Shown here one piece after another: positions 16,206 through 24,297 of a DNA stretch of 64,000 nucleotides (positions are counted from its first letter, which is position 1; each line of letters starts with the position of its first letter). The notes below the pieces were generated by a model that worked only from the letters and a program-made list of their open reading frames with translations, was not told the origin of the DNA and searched no databases. The stretch is from the NCBI GenBank assembly GCA_034422455.1, contig DAOUJQ010000001.1, positions 260,201-324,200 on the forward strand, given 5' to 3'. The stretch is from UBA1127 sp034422455. Lineage in GTDB: Bacteria; Chloroflexota; Dehalococcoidia; Lucifugimonadales; UBA1127. The position numbers and the translations under genes are program-made.

Positions 16206-16874
16206 CTACTCCCGTCTCTCCGCCATGGGCACGATCTCGGCAAGCGACTTGTCCGCCATCGAATCCAGCGTGAGGTCTGCGCCAGCGTCGCCCATGAGAC
16301 GAGTGACGCCGTTGGGAATAGCAACGGCGAAGACGCCGGCGTTGCGGGCAGCCTGGACGCCCCGTGGCGAGTCTTCTAGCGCAATAGCCTCTTCCGCGGC
16401 GACGCCCAGATCGCGCATTGCGGCGAGGTACACAGCGGGGTCGGGCTTGCCGACGAGCACGTCGGCGTCGTCGCGGCACCGGACAGCGTCGAAGTGGCGG
16501 ATGAGGCCAAGGCGCTCCAGATGGCCGGCGACCCACTGCCGGGGAGAGCTTGAAGCGACGGCCAGCCGCAATCCCGCCTCATGGGCCTCGGCGATGCGTT
16601 CCTCAACTCCAGGCAGAATCGGCTGCGCTTCAACCATCGCGACGTGTATCGCGCGCCGCCGGGCCCTGAGGCCCTCGGCGTCCAGCGCATGGCCAACGAG
16701 CCGCTCCAGGTGCTCCGTGGTGCCGCCGGACTCGCCCCGGCCGACGAACTGGGCCCACCAGTCCATGGTCAGTTCCTGGCCGTGCTCCCTGAATATCTCC
16801 TGCCAGCTCTGCAGGGCAGGGGTCTCCGTGTCCACGATGAGTCCGTCGAAGTCGAAGATGACGGCGCGGATCAT
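16206..16874 (-). CDS. HAD-superfamily phosphatase, beta-phosphoglucomutase-like
   Basis: A 222-residue hydrolase with all four HAD motifs: AVIFDFDGLIVDTE (nucleophile and acid Asp), VASSSP (motif II), KPDP (motif III Lys), and ALEDSPRGVQAA (motif IV). The helical cap after motif I is class C1, as in beta-phosphoglucomutase, phosphoglycolate phosphatase and sugar-phosphate phosphatases. The Leu-Ile-Val-Asp-Thr-Glu after the nucleophile favours the beta-PGM group, but substrate cannot be told. ATG 16892 would add six residues; neither start has a good ribosome binding site. Confidence 0.85.
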   Translation of the reverse strand: MIRAVIFDFDGLIVDTETPALQSWQEIFREHGQELTMDWWAQFVGRGESGGTTEHLERLVGHALDAEGLRARRRAIHVAMVEAQPILPGVEERIAEAHEAGLRLAVASSSPRQWVAGHLERLGLIRHFDAVRCRDDADVLVGKPDPAVYLAAMRDLGVAAEEAIALEDSPRGVQAARNAGVFAVAIPNGVTRLMGDAGADLTLDSMADKSLAEIVPMAERRE

Positions 16875-16910
16875 GCGGGCCGCCGTTGGCATAGTACGTG
16901 AGGCACGCCG

Positions 16911-18329
16911 CTACCCGCCGCCGCCGGCGCTCTTGCCGAGGCCGGGCTCCGTCATCTCGTCGGGCTTCAGCAGCGTGTCGAGCTCCTCGTCAGAGAGCCC
17001 CGACTGCTCGCGCGCGACCTCGCGAATGGTGCGGCCGTCGCTGGCGGCGGTCTTCGCGATTGCGGCTGCCTTGTCGTAGCCGATGGCCGGGGCGAGCGCG
17101 GTGCCGAGCATCAGCCCCTTCTCGACAAGGTCCGGGCCGGCGGACGTCGCGACGAGGCCGGTGACGCACTGCCGCGAGAAGTTGCGCGCCGACGACGCAA
17201 GCAGCGAGGTGGCCTGCAGGATGTTGTGCGCCGCGACGGGGAACATCATGTTCAGCTCGAAGTAGCCGCCCTGGCCTGCGACCGCGACCGCGGCGTCGTT
17301 GCCGATGACCTGCGCGACCACCTGAATGACCGACTCGGTGATGACGGGGTTCACCTTGCCTGGCATGATGGAGCTTCCCGGCTGCACCTCCGGCAGCATG
17401 ATCTCGCCGATGCCCGCGCGGGGGCCGGAGCCCAGCCAGCGGATGTCGTTGGCGATCTTGTAGAGGCTGATGGCGATGGTCCGGAGCGTTGCGCTCGCCT
17501 CTACCACGGAGTCCAGCGTGTTCTGTGCCTGGAAGTGGTTCTCGGTCTCACGCACCTCGACGCCGAGCTTCTGCGAGAGGATGGCGCAGACGTTGGCGGA
17601 GAACTCCGGGTGAGCGTTGACGCCGGTGCCGACGGCGGTGCCGCCCAGCGCAACCTCGGACAGCTCGGCAGCGGCGTGCTCCAGCCGCCGGACGGCGCGC
17701 TCGGCTTGGCCGGCGTAGCCGCGGAACTCCTGGCCGAGCCGGACGGGGGTGGCGTCCTGCAGGTGCGTCCTGCCCGTCTTGACGATGGGCCAGAACTCCC
17801 TGGCCTTGGCCTCCAACGCCGCCTGCAGCTCCTGCAGCGCGGGCGCCAGGTCCTCCTTGATGGCGGCCAACGCCGCGATGTGTATGGCTGTCGGGATGAC
17901 GTCGTTGGAGGACTGGCACATGTTGACGTGGTCGTTGGGGTGCACGAGCCGGTCGCCGCGATCGCCGCCGAGGAGCTCCGTGGCGCGGTTGGCGATGACC
18001 TCGTTGGCGTTGGTGTTGGTGGAGGTGCCGGAGCCGGTCTGGAAGATGTCGAGCACAAAGTGGTCGTCGAGGTCGCCGTCGATGACCTCCTGCACGGCGG
18101 CATCGATGGCGCGGCCCAGGGCGGAGTCCAGCAGGCCGAGCTTCACGTTGGTCTGCGCAGCGGCTTGCTTGATCAGCCCCAAGGCTCGAATGAAGCCCCG
18201 GGAGAACCGGAGGTCGCTGATGGGGAAGTTCAGGACTGCCCGCATGGTTGAAGCGCCGTAGTACGCGTCCTCCGGGACCTCCATCTCGCCCATGGAGTCG
18301 CGTTCGATGCGCGTCTTTGCTGTGCTCAC
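16911..18329 (-). CDS. fumC: Fumarate hydratase, class II
   Basis: A 472-residue iron-independent fumarase that interconverts fumarate and malate in the citric acid cycle. Motifs: IERDSMGEMEVPEDAYYGAST at the N-terminus, FQTGSGTSTNTNANEVIANRA, KTGRTHLQDATPVRLGQEF with the catalytic His region, and PGSSIMPGKVNPV, the superfamily signature with catalytic Ser. The C-terminal small domain is full length. GTG 18329 has AAGGAG eight bases before it; ATG 18386 has no support and would add 19 unrelated residues. Confidence 0.95.
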   Translation of the reverse strand: MSTAKTRIERDSMGEMEVPEDAYYGASTMRAVLNFPISDLRFSRGFIRALGLIKQAAAQTNVKLGLLDSALGRAIDAAVQEVIDGDLDDHFVLDIFQTGSGTSTNTNANEVIANRATELLGGDRGDRLVHPNDHVNMCQSSNDVIPTAIHIAALAAIKEDLAPALQELQAALEAKAREFWPIVKTGRTHLQDATPVRLGQEFRGYAGQAERAVRRLEHAAAELSEVALGGTAVGTGVNAHPEFSANVCAILSQKLGVEVRETENHFQAQNTLDSVVEASATLRTIAISLYKIANDIRWLGSGPRAGIGEIMLPEVQPGSSIMPGKVNPVITESVIQVVAQVIGNDAAVAVAGQGGYFELNMMFPVAAHNILQATSLLASSARNFSRQCVTGLVATSAGPDLVEKGLMLGTALAPAIGYDKAAAIAKTAASDGRTIREVAREQSGLSDEELDTLLKPDEMTEPGLGKSAGGGG

Positions 18330-18452
18330 GGTCGTTGCTCCTTTGGCGTAGTGCGCAGGTGTAGCCCCTGGGTGGATTCGGCGCATTCATTCTACCCGCT
18401 GCCGATGTGCGTGGAAAGCGAGGCGACCGGGACCCCGGCGAGGCCCGGACGC

Positions 18453-18482
18453 TTGCCGGGGTCAGCGGGGAAAGGGTAAGAT
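18453..18482 (+). promoter_or_regulatory. Probable tRNA promoter
   Basis: TTGCCG at 18453, 18 bases, TAAGAT at 18477. It lies about 75 bases before tRNA-Leu and could serve all three tRNAs. Confidence 0.4.
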
Positions 18483-18557
18483 GGACTAGGCGAGGGCAGG
18501 GGCCTCCAACTGCATTCGCGGCTGTGCGGATGAAGGCGGAGCCTCCGCCTCACTGAT

Positions 18558-18643
18558 GCCGAAGTGGCGGAACGGTAGACGCGCTACGTTCAGGGCGTAG
18601 TGGGCAGCAGCCCGTGTGGGTTCAAATCCCTCCTTCGGCACCA
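18558..18643 (+). tRNA. tRNA-Leu (anticodon CAG)
   Basis: Acceptor GCCGAAG pairs with CTTCGGC, followed by A and an encoded CCA. Anticodon stem CTACG/CGTAG holds loop TTCAGGG, anticodon CAG at 18591-18593 reading CUG. The long variable arm (GGGCAGCAGCCCG region) is that of a class II tRNA, as leucine needs. Confidence 0.95.
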
Positions 18644-18650
18644 CAACCGT

Positions 18651-18727
18651 GCGCTTGTAGCTCAGCAGGATAGAGCGCAGCCCTGCGGAGGCTGAGGCCG
18701 TGGGTTCGAATCCCGCCAAGCGCGCCA
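18651..18727 (+). tRNA. tRNA-Arg (anticodon GCG)
   Basis: Acceptor GCGCTTG/CAAGCGC, discriminator G, encoded CCA; D arm GCTC/GAGC with GGA at the position 18-20 region; anticodon stem CAGCC/GGCTG with loop CTGCGGA, so GCG at 18685-18687 reading CGC and CGU; T arm GTGGG-TTCGAAT-CCCGC. A20 in the D loop and discriminator G suit arginine. Most bacteria use an ACG anticodon for this box. Confidence 0.88.
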
Positions 18728-18745
18728 CCCCCTCTCTTCCCGAAC

Positions 18746-18822
18746 GGGCGGCTAGCTCAGTTGGTTAGAGCACTTGCTTTACACGCAAGGGGTCATAGGT
18801 TCGAGTCCTGTGCCGCCCACCA
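18746..18822 (+). tRNA. tRNA-Val (anticodon TAC)
   Basis: Acceptor GGGCGGC/GCCGCCC, A, encoded CCA; anticodon stem CTTGC/GCAAG with loop TTTACAC, anticodon TAC at 18780-18782; T loop TTCGAGT. Third of the cluster. Confidence 0.95.
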
Positions 18823-18974
18823 TTTTCCGACCAAGTGAGATTGAAGTCATAACCCTGCCCCACCATCTACGTAAGCCTGGAGCCGGTAGCAGCGAGGTGG
18901 CTTCATGAGATAGCTTTCCGGCGGATAGAGCCCGTTGGTCTCCAGATCGAGAGAACGTCGAAGACCCTGTCGCA

Positions 18975-20711
18975 CTACTTGTCCACGCGGCAACTGACAA
19001 TGTCCAAGCCGTAGTATTTGCGGTGGTGTACCGATGACGCGTAGTGGCGCAGGATGCGGACAGACAATTGGTGTTCGTCTTCCAGCGCCTGGTCCTGGCC
19101 CAGATAGGCCATGCGATTCTCGATATTTCCCTGGATGGCGTCGTCCGAAGCGACCACGATCTCAAGCTCGGCCGAGCCGCTGTCGGGACGAATTGTGGCG
19201 GCCAACCTGCGCTTCTGGTCGACGGGACCGTCTTTCTCTTCATTGAGCAGGCTCAAGATGACCTCTTCTCCTACCAGGCGCAGCCGGTTTCCTCCTTCCT
19301 CCGTCCAGGAATGTCTGTCGGCGAACTGGCAGAGAAAATCGTCAACGGCAGGCAGGGAAGACTCGGACAAGTCAATCCGCAGCTTCTTGGCGCGAAACCC
19401 CGACAATTCCGTGAATGCGGTCATGCCTACGGCCGCCATGCCACCGATTACAATGGCATTGCCGACCAGATCAATGGTTATCCCTTCGAAGAATCCGCTG
19501 AAAGTCCCCGCGGACAGGCCCAATACCATGGAAACACCGGTGATGGTAGCCTTCTTCTGGTCAAACTGGCCGGTGAAGACCGTCTTCGCACCCTCGACAA
19601 AAAGCATGCCGAAGATGATGACGTACACCGCGCTAACCACCGGGCTGGGAATGGCGACCAATATGGCGAGCAACTTTGAAAACGAGGCGACTAGTATGGT
19701 CAACAGTCCCAGGTATATCCCGACACTCCTGGCGGCCACGCCGGTGAAGCCAATGTAGACCGCGGTGGACGCCCACGGCGCGGCAACAGGCAAGGTTCCC
19801 AGGAGTCCGGAAAGAAGGGTGCCTATTCCGAACACGTTCAGGCCGCCCTGCACTGTGCGGAAGTCGATGGCCGCTTGGTTCCGGTAAGAGGCGCGGTGAA
19901 TTACCGACAGGTCTGCCACCGCCTTCATGAAGGCGGTGAGATTCACAAACACGAAGACCGGAAGCAGGGTCCAGAAATCCGCGCTAAAGGTCAGATCCAG
20001 CCCGGGCCACCCGAAATCCGGTAAGCGCAGCCATGGAGTGCGGGCAATGATGTCGGCATCGTAGTAGCCCAGGGGCACGGCTACAGTCAGACCGACGACC
20101 ACCGTGGCCGGCAAGACCCAGATACGCCAGGCCAGCGCGCCTTGCAGGGATATCAGGACCCCGGCGGCCAGAGCAGCCATTCCCGGCGCCAGGAAGAGCA
20201 CTGTCGATTCGCCTTCCGGCGGAATAACCGCTCTGCTGATGATGAAGGGCAAGGCCGAAACCGCCACCAGCATTACCACTACTCCGCTCACCGTCTGTGT
20301 AAATACCCTGCGGAGGGAGGCGAGGCGCAGGGTCAAAACAGACTGGACCAGGGTGGAAACCACTATCAAGCTGGCCAGCAGACCAGGTCCGCCGACATGA
20401 AGCGCCAAGGCGCTGACGGCCAAGAACGGAACGTTGAAGTTTGAGACGATGAGGCGACCCGAACCCAGATGCCGCAGCCGGAGGGTCTGCAGGATCATGC
20501 CGGCGCCGGTGACTGCCAGCACGGTAAATGTCACCCATGACAGGTAGGCTTCGGACTCGCCGGATGCCCGCACCACCAGCGTCGCCAGCATGACGAGGCT
20601 GATGGTGTTGGGCATCAATATCTGTAAAGCCGAGGATATCGCCAGTAGCGGCGGACACTTCTCATCCGGTTCGTACTGGATTTCGTTTCGCCTCTGGGCT
20701 CTTCTGAACAT
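18975..20711 (-). CDS. NCS2/SLC23-like permease with C-terminal HATPase-like domain
   Basis: A 578-residue protein. Residues about 20-440 are a 12-14 helix transporter of the nucleobase-ascorbate type. The family signature region is FRTVQGGLNVFGIGTLLSGLLG followed by TGVAARSVGIYLG; the usual QNxGxxxxT motif is only partly kept, so the substrate may not be a nucleobase. Residues about 450-578 are soluble: RLRLVGEEVILSLLN, then a beta strand LEIVVAS, and a closing SVRILRHYASSVHHRKYYGLDIVSCRV, which follows the order of an RsbW/SpoIIAB-type ATPase domain but lacks its Asn and Gly-rich residues. The same architecture is found again in the window's last kilobases. No ribosome binding site is strong. 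Confidence 0.75.
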   Translation of the reverse strand: MFRRAQRRNEIQYEPDEKCPPLLAISSALQILMPNTISLVMLATLVVRASGESEAYLSWVTFTVLAVTGAGMILQTLRLRHLGSGRLIVSNFNVPFLAVSALALHVGGPGLLASLIVVSTLVQSVLTLRLASLRRVFTQTVSGVVVMLVAVSALPFIISRAVIPPEGESTVLFLAPGMAALAAGVLISLQGALAWRIWVLPATVVVGLTVAVPLGYYDADIIARTPWLRLPDFGWPGLDLTFSADFWTLLPVFVFVNLTAFMKAVADLSVIHRASYRNQAAIDFRTVQGGLNVFGIGTLLSGLLGTLPVAAPWASTAVYIGFTGVAARSVGIYLGLLTILVASFSKLLAILVAIPSPVVSAVYVIIFGMLFVEGAKTVFTGQFDQKKATITGVSMVLGLSAGTFSGFFEGITIDLVGNAIVIGGMAAVGMTAFTELSGFRAKKLRIDLSESSLPAVDDFLCQFADRHSWTEEGGNRLRLVGEEVILSLLNEEKDGPVDQKRRLAATIRPDSGSAELEIVVASDDAIQGNIENRMAYLGQDQALEDEHQLSVRILRHYASSVHHRKYYGLDIVSCRVDK

Positions 20712-20944
20712 TTAGGTGAAACCCTTGTCACAACAGATGGCCGGGAAATCGCCGCTGCCCGCGAGCGGCCCTCCACAGTTTCGTCGATATCGGCGCGAGA
20801 TGTCATCGTATTGCCAGTCCCCACGCCATATGAGAGCTTCTGTTTTTCCTCTCTTCTCATTGACAGGCGCAGAGAGGCAGGGTTGGGGCTAAGCAGATTC
20901 GTCCTCGACTGGCTCCGCGGGATCAGCCTGCGAACAGTAAGCCA

Positions 20945-20963
20945 CTCAATTATTGCAATTGAG
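20945..20963. promoter_or_regulatory. Perfect inverted repeat, operator candidate 1
   Basis: CTCAATT-ATTGC-AATTGAG: 7-bp arms, 5-bp spacer, no mismatch. Its centre is 32 bp, about three helical turns, from that of the second dyad. Confidence 0.45.
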
Positions 20964-20976
20964 ATGATGTGTTGAA

Positions 20977-20995
20977 GCATCATATAGCATGATGC
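20977..20995. promoter_or_regulatory. Perfect inverted repeat, operator candidate 2
   Basis: GCATCAT-ATAGC-ATGATGC: 7-bp arms, 5-bp spacer, no mismatch. It covers the place where a -35 element for TATAAT 21007 would lie. Confidence 0.45.
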
Positions 20996-21110
20996 CCGTG
21001 GATGGATATAATCAGGTATTGTAGCCATACATGCTGAGTGAGTGTGTTTCTTTGCGAAAGGAACTTTTGCTACGATAAACTGTGTGCCGAGAACCGAGGG
21101 GGGATACCTC

Positions 21111-22874
21111 ATGTTGAGAACCAAACAAATGGGCAAGCCGCACGTGAACGGGACAGGATGGAAGTTCCAACTAGCACCAGCCGGCATGATTGCACGATTC
21201 CTGCTCTTGATCGTGGTTTCCTCGGCAGTCCTTTTGGCTGCCTGTGGCGACGACCCTTCCCCGACTCCGGCGCCCATTGACACCACAGCCCCGGAACCCC
21301 CCACGGAAGTAGTTGCACTGGACGACGACGCCATAACACGAGCCTTCGTCGCAGCGGCCATTGAATACTATGGTGAGAACGGTCTGGACGCCACAGTTGA
21401 GTTCTACAGGTCTCAGGCGGGCACAGAAAGCGGGCGGACGCTGATCCTTTTGGACAAAGACGAAAGCACGTTGCTTGTGTACCGCAACATCCCCGCTATA
21501 GAAGGCCAATTTGTTGGCCCTGGCTCACGATACTCCGCCTTCACTGAACTATTGGAAGTTGCCAGTGAAGAAGGCGTTTGGTCAATATCTCAGGGCATCA
21601 ATCCGGTCACCAGACAGGAAGAACCACGGCGAGTCCTCGTCGTACTTCACGACGGTCTGGTGTTCTCTGCCAGCCATTCGGCCTTGACGGAAGACGTAGC
21701 GGATTCTGTCAAGGAATACGTGGACAAGGCCATAGCCAAATATGACGACGACGGTCTCGACGCTGTCATCTCCCACTACAACGGCCAAGCGAGCCTGGAC
21801 GGACAGCTCTATCTGTTCCTCATCGGCGCAGATGACCTCTACCTGGCCCATCCAATCTTTCCTCACCTCATCGGCACCGACATCAAGAATGTGGTCGGCT
21901 CCGACGGTCAGGAGCTGGGTAAGGAGATAGCTCAAGCCACCGATGAAGGCGTATGGGTGGAATACCTGTGGCCCCATCCCGTTTCACGGAAGGAACAGCA
22001 GAAGGTCACCTGGGCCATCCGTCACGACGGGCTGATATTCGCCTCCGGCTATTACGCGGGCGAGCCCGAGACGGGCCCTCCCGCCTGGCGTGACGCCGAC
22101 CCGAGGGACTACACGGTCCAGTACGTGAACCAGGCCGTAGAACGATACGAGCGTGAAGGCTTGGAGTCCATGCTCAACTACTACAACAGCGTTGCCAGCT
22201 TCGAGGGCGAATGGTATCTCTTCGCTACCGACGACAACGACATATATCACGTCCATCCGCTGATTTCACGGCTGATAGGGACGGACATCAAGGACGTGGT
22301 AGGTTCCGACGGCTACGAGTTGGGCAAGGAGCTGGCCAAGGCTACCGACGGCGCCGAAGGGGTCTGGGTCGAATACCTGTGGCCGCATCCAGTGACACTG
22401 AAGGAAGTCCCCAAAGTTGGCTACGCCGTGCGCCACGACGGAATGCTCTTCGCCTCCGGCTACTACGTGCGAGTTGAAGACCCCGCGGCCCGGACCGCCG
22501 CATATGTGCAGGAGGCCATCGAATACTACAAGAGCAATGGACTGGAGGCCACGGTCGAGTGGTACAACAGCGAGGAAAGCCTCGACGGCCAATGGGGATT
22601 GACCCTGGCCGACGAGAACGACATTCTCCGCGTCGCTCCGCTTGCCAACCACCTTGTAGGCACCAACTTGCAGGACCTTGCCAGGTTCAGCAGTCGGAAT
22701 ATTGGTCAAGAGATGGCGGCGGCTACAGAGGAAGGAATCTGGATTAACTACATCTTCCCCAACGTCAGGTCCTCGGAGACCTTGTACGCGCATACATGGG
22801 CCGTGCGCTATGACGGGCTGATCTTCATGTCGCGCTACTACGACGACCAACCTGAAGTTTCCGATGCGAATTAG
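21111..22874 (+). CDS. Lipoprotein with four tandem sCache-like domains
   Basis: A 587-residue exported lipoprotein (signal core ARFLLLIVVSSAVLLAAC after a long basic leader), then a Pro/Thr linker and four repeats of about 120 residues. Each repeat begins with AI-x-YY-x-NGL-x-A, continues with a Y-L-F strand, HP and LIGTDIKDVVGSDG, and ends with GVWVEYLWPHPV...YAVRHDGLIFASGYY. That is the single-Cache (sCache_2) sensor pattern, including the W-x-x-Y-x-W-P-x-P step. Repeats 2 and 3 are nearly alike; 1 and 4 have drifted. There is no membrane-spanning output such as a kinase or chemoreceptor part. ATG 21111 follows GAGGGGGG; ATG 21186 would give a shorter signal. Confidence 0.8.
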   Translation: MLRTKQMGKPHVNGTGWKFQLAPAGMIARFLLLIVVSSAVLLAACGDDPSPTPAPIDTTAPEPPTEVVALDDDAITRAFVAAAIEYYGENGLDATVEFYRSQAGTESGRTLILLDKDESTLLVYRNIPAIEGQFVGPGSRYSAFTELLEVASEEGVWSISQGINPVTRQEEPRRVLVVLHDGLVFSASHSALTEDVADSVKEYVDKAIAKYDDDGLDAVISHYNGQASLDGQLYLFLIGADDLYLAHPIFPHLIGTDIKNVVGSDGQELGKEIAQATDEGVWVEYLWPHPVSRKEQQKVTWAIRHDGLIFASGYYAGEPETGPPAWRDADPRDYTVQYVNQAVERYEREGLESMLNYYNSVASFEGEWYLFATDDNDIYHVHPLISRLIGTDIKDVVGSDGYELGKELAKATDGAEGVWVEYLWPHPVTLKEVPKVGYAVRHDGMLFASGYYVRVEDPAARTAAYVQEAIEYYKSNGLEATVEWYNSEESLDGQWGLTLADENDILRVAPLANHLVGTNLQDLARFSSRNIGQEMAAATEEGIWINYIFPNVRSSETLYAHTWAVRYDGLIFMSRYYDDQPEVSDAN

Positions 22875-23250
22875 GGGAAGTAAAACCAGGACTTCTTTCC
22901 GTGTCCGGTGAACTTGGCGGTGCAGGGAGGTGTGCGCATTGGCTCTCCCAAGCCGCTCCCGGCCTTCCCCTCCGCATCATAGGTTCGCGCTGCGGAAAGG
23001 CGGTTCAGTCTGGAGCGGAATGGACGAGCTTCCAATTCCTTACAGTGGGGCCTCCGAGCGAAAAGTTCGCAATACAGTTACACGTCGGCCCACCAAACTT
23101 GACGAATTCAGAAATCGTTTAGATCGGATTCGCGTTGGCCCTGTAACCCTGCTTCTTCCCAAGAACTTCCGGCGGCGTTCGACCGTCCAGCAGGACCAAC
23201 CGTTGCCCGCACTGCAGCGCTGCCCTGCGCGTGCGCAGGCAACTCGGCTC
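22875..23250. other. Intergenic region without a supported gene
   Basis: 376 bp between two convergent genes. Short frames exist but none has a ribosome binding site or family pattern. A weak hairpin GCCCTGCGC/GCGCAGGC lies near 23220-23239 without a T run. Confidence 0.5.
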
Positions 23251-24297
23251 TTATGATTGTCCTATCCGCCAAACCGTCACGCCGCCCTGGGCGTCGAGGG
23301 CGGCGAGGGCGCTCCCGTCGGGCCGCCAATACAATCTCGCCACGGGGTCTCCCAGATCCGCGGTCCCTATCGGGCGGCCTTTGCCATTTCTCTGAAGCGA
23401 CCACACAACCACTGCGCCATCTCGCCCCCCCGATGCCAGGTGCATCGAGCCAGGCGCAAAGACAAGCGTCGTGACGGGTAGCTCATGAAACTCCAGAACG
23501 CCGGGCCGCGTACCTTCCGGTCCCTTTCCCCGGAAGCTCCAGACCGTCACCGTCTCCCCGCCGCCGGTGGCCAAAAGGGTGCCGGTATCATCAAAAGCCA
23601 AAGCGGATGGCTTGGCGGGATATCCGAACATCTCGGAGTCCTGCCCCGTGGAGCGACGCCAGAAATGCACCGAGTTGTCCTGGCTTCCGCAGGCCACGAT
23701 GCCCCCGTCCGGGGTCAGGACCATCGACACCAAAGATCCCTGCCATTCCAGCTTCTGGCGAAGTTCGCCGGTGGCTGCCTCGAAGAACGTCACTCGACCG
23801 TAACAGGCTGTTGCCAGATCCCCTGCGCCTGACCAGGCGATGGCGCTGACGGTGCTGGGATGATCATCAGACCGCCAAACCTCCGCGCCGTCCGAGTCAT
23901 ACGCGTAAACCCGCCGGGAGCAGGAGGCCGCCAATCGTTGGCCGTCCGGCGACCACACCACGTTTTCGACCCAATCGCTACCGACGTCGATAGCCCGGCT
24001 TACCTGACCTTCGGCGGCGTTCCAGATTAAGATCCGTCCATCCTGGCCGGCCGTTGCGAACACGCTCCCGCCTGGGTGGACTGCCACCGAGAGCACACCA
24101 CCGTCATGAGCCCCGCGCCGCCCCCAGGCAGTCGCGCCGGACTCGCCGTTGAACGCGTAGACGCCGCCCTCGGTATCGGCGGCCACCAGCGCCTCGCCGC
24201 ACAGGCTCCAACCCCCGGCGATAGCGTAGTCGCCGACCGTCGCAGACCAGCCCGGGACAAGAACACCCCTCGGGCTGCCGACGTTCAAATCAGACAT
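23251..24297 (-). CDS. WD40-repeat protein
   Basis: A 348-residue protein made of about seven WD40-type blades. Repeated pieces: GVLSVAVHPGGSVFATAGQDGRILIWN, VENVVWSPDGQRLAASCS, SVHFWRR, ALAFDDTGTLLATGGGETVTVWS, TTLVFAPGSMHLASGGRDGAVVVWSLQ and ARLYWRPDGSALAALD. No signal peptide, so cytoplasmic. Such propellers are protein-binding scaffolds. The ATG at 24297 lies inside the end of the CobW gene (13-bp overlap) with GGAAGGGG eight bases before it, so the two are translated together and the propeller probably serves the GTPase or its client. Confidence 0.85.
   Translation of the reverse strand: MSDLNVGSPRGVLVPGWSATVGDYAIAGGWSLCGEALVAADTEGGVYAFNGESGATAWGRRGAHDGGVLSVAVHPGGSVFATAGQDGRILIWNAAEGQVSRAIDVGSDWVENVVWSPDGQRLAASCSRRVYAYDSDGAEVWRSDDHPSTVSAIAWSGAGDLATACYGRVTFFEAATGELRQKLEWQGSLVSMVLTPDGGIVACGSQDNSVHFWRRSTGQDSEMFGYPAKPSALAFDDTGTLLATGGGETVTVWSFRGKGPEGTRPGVLEFHELPVTTLVFAPGSMHLASGGRDGAVVVWSLQRNGKGRPIGTADLGDPVARLYWRPDGSALAALDAQGGVTVWRIGQS

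Larger units (their letters stand above)
20712..21110. other. Divergent intergenic region with two perfect dyads
   Basis: About 400 bp between two divergent genes, richer in A/T than the surroundings. It holds no gene I can support. It contains two 19-bp palindromes (separate entries) and TATAAT at 21007-21012 reading toward the lipoprotein gene, without a convincing -35 element. Confidence 0.6.

Noticed and set aside
23220..23239. Hairpin after the WD40 gene as terminator
   Set aside because: The stem is good but no T run follows.
23220..23260. ACTCGGCTCTT shared by 23240-23255 and 52365-52375 as a dispersed repeat
   Set aside because: Only about 11 bases agree and flanks diverge. Two copies are not enough to call a repeat family.
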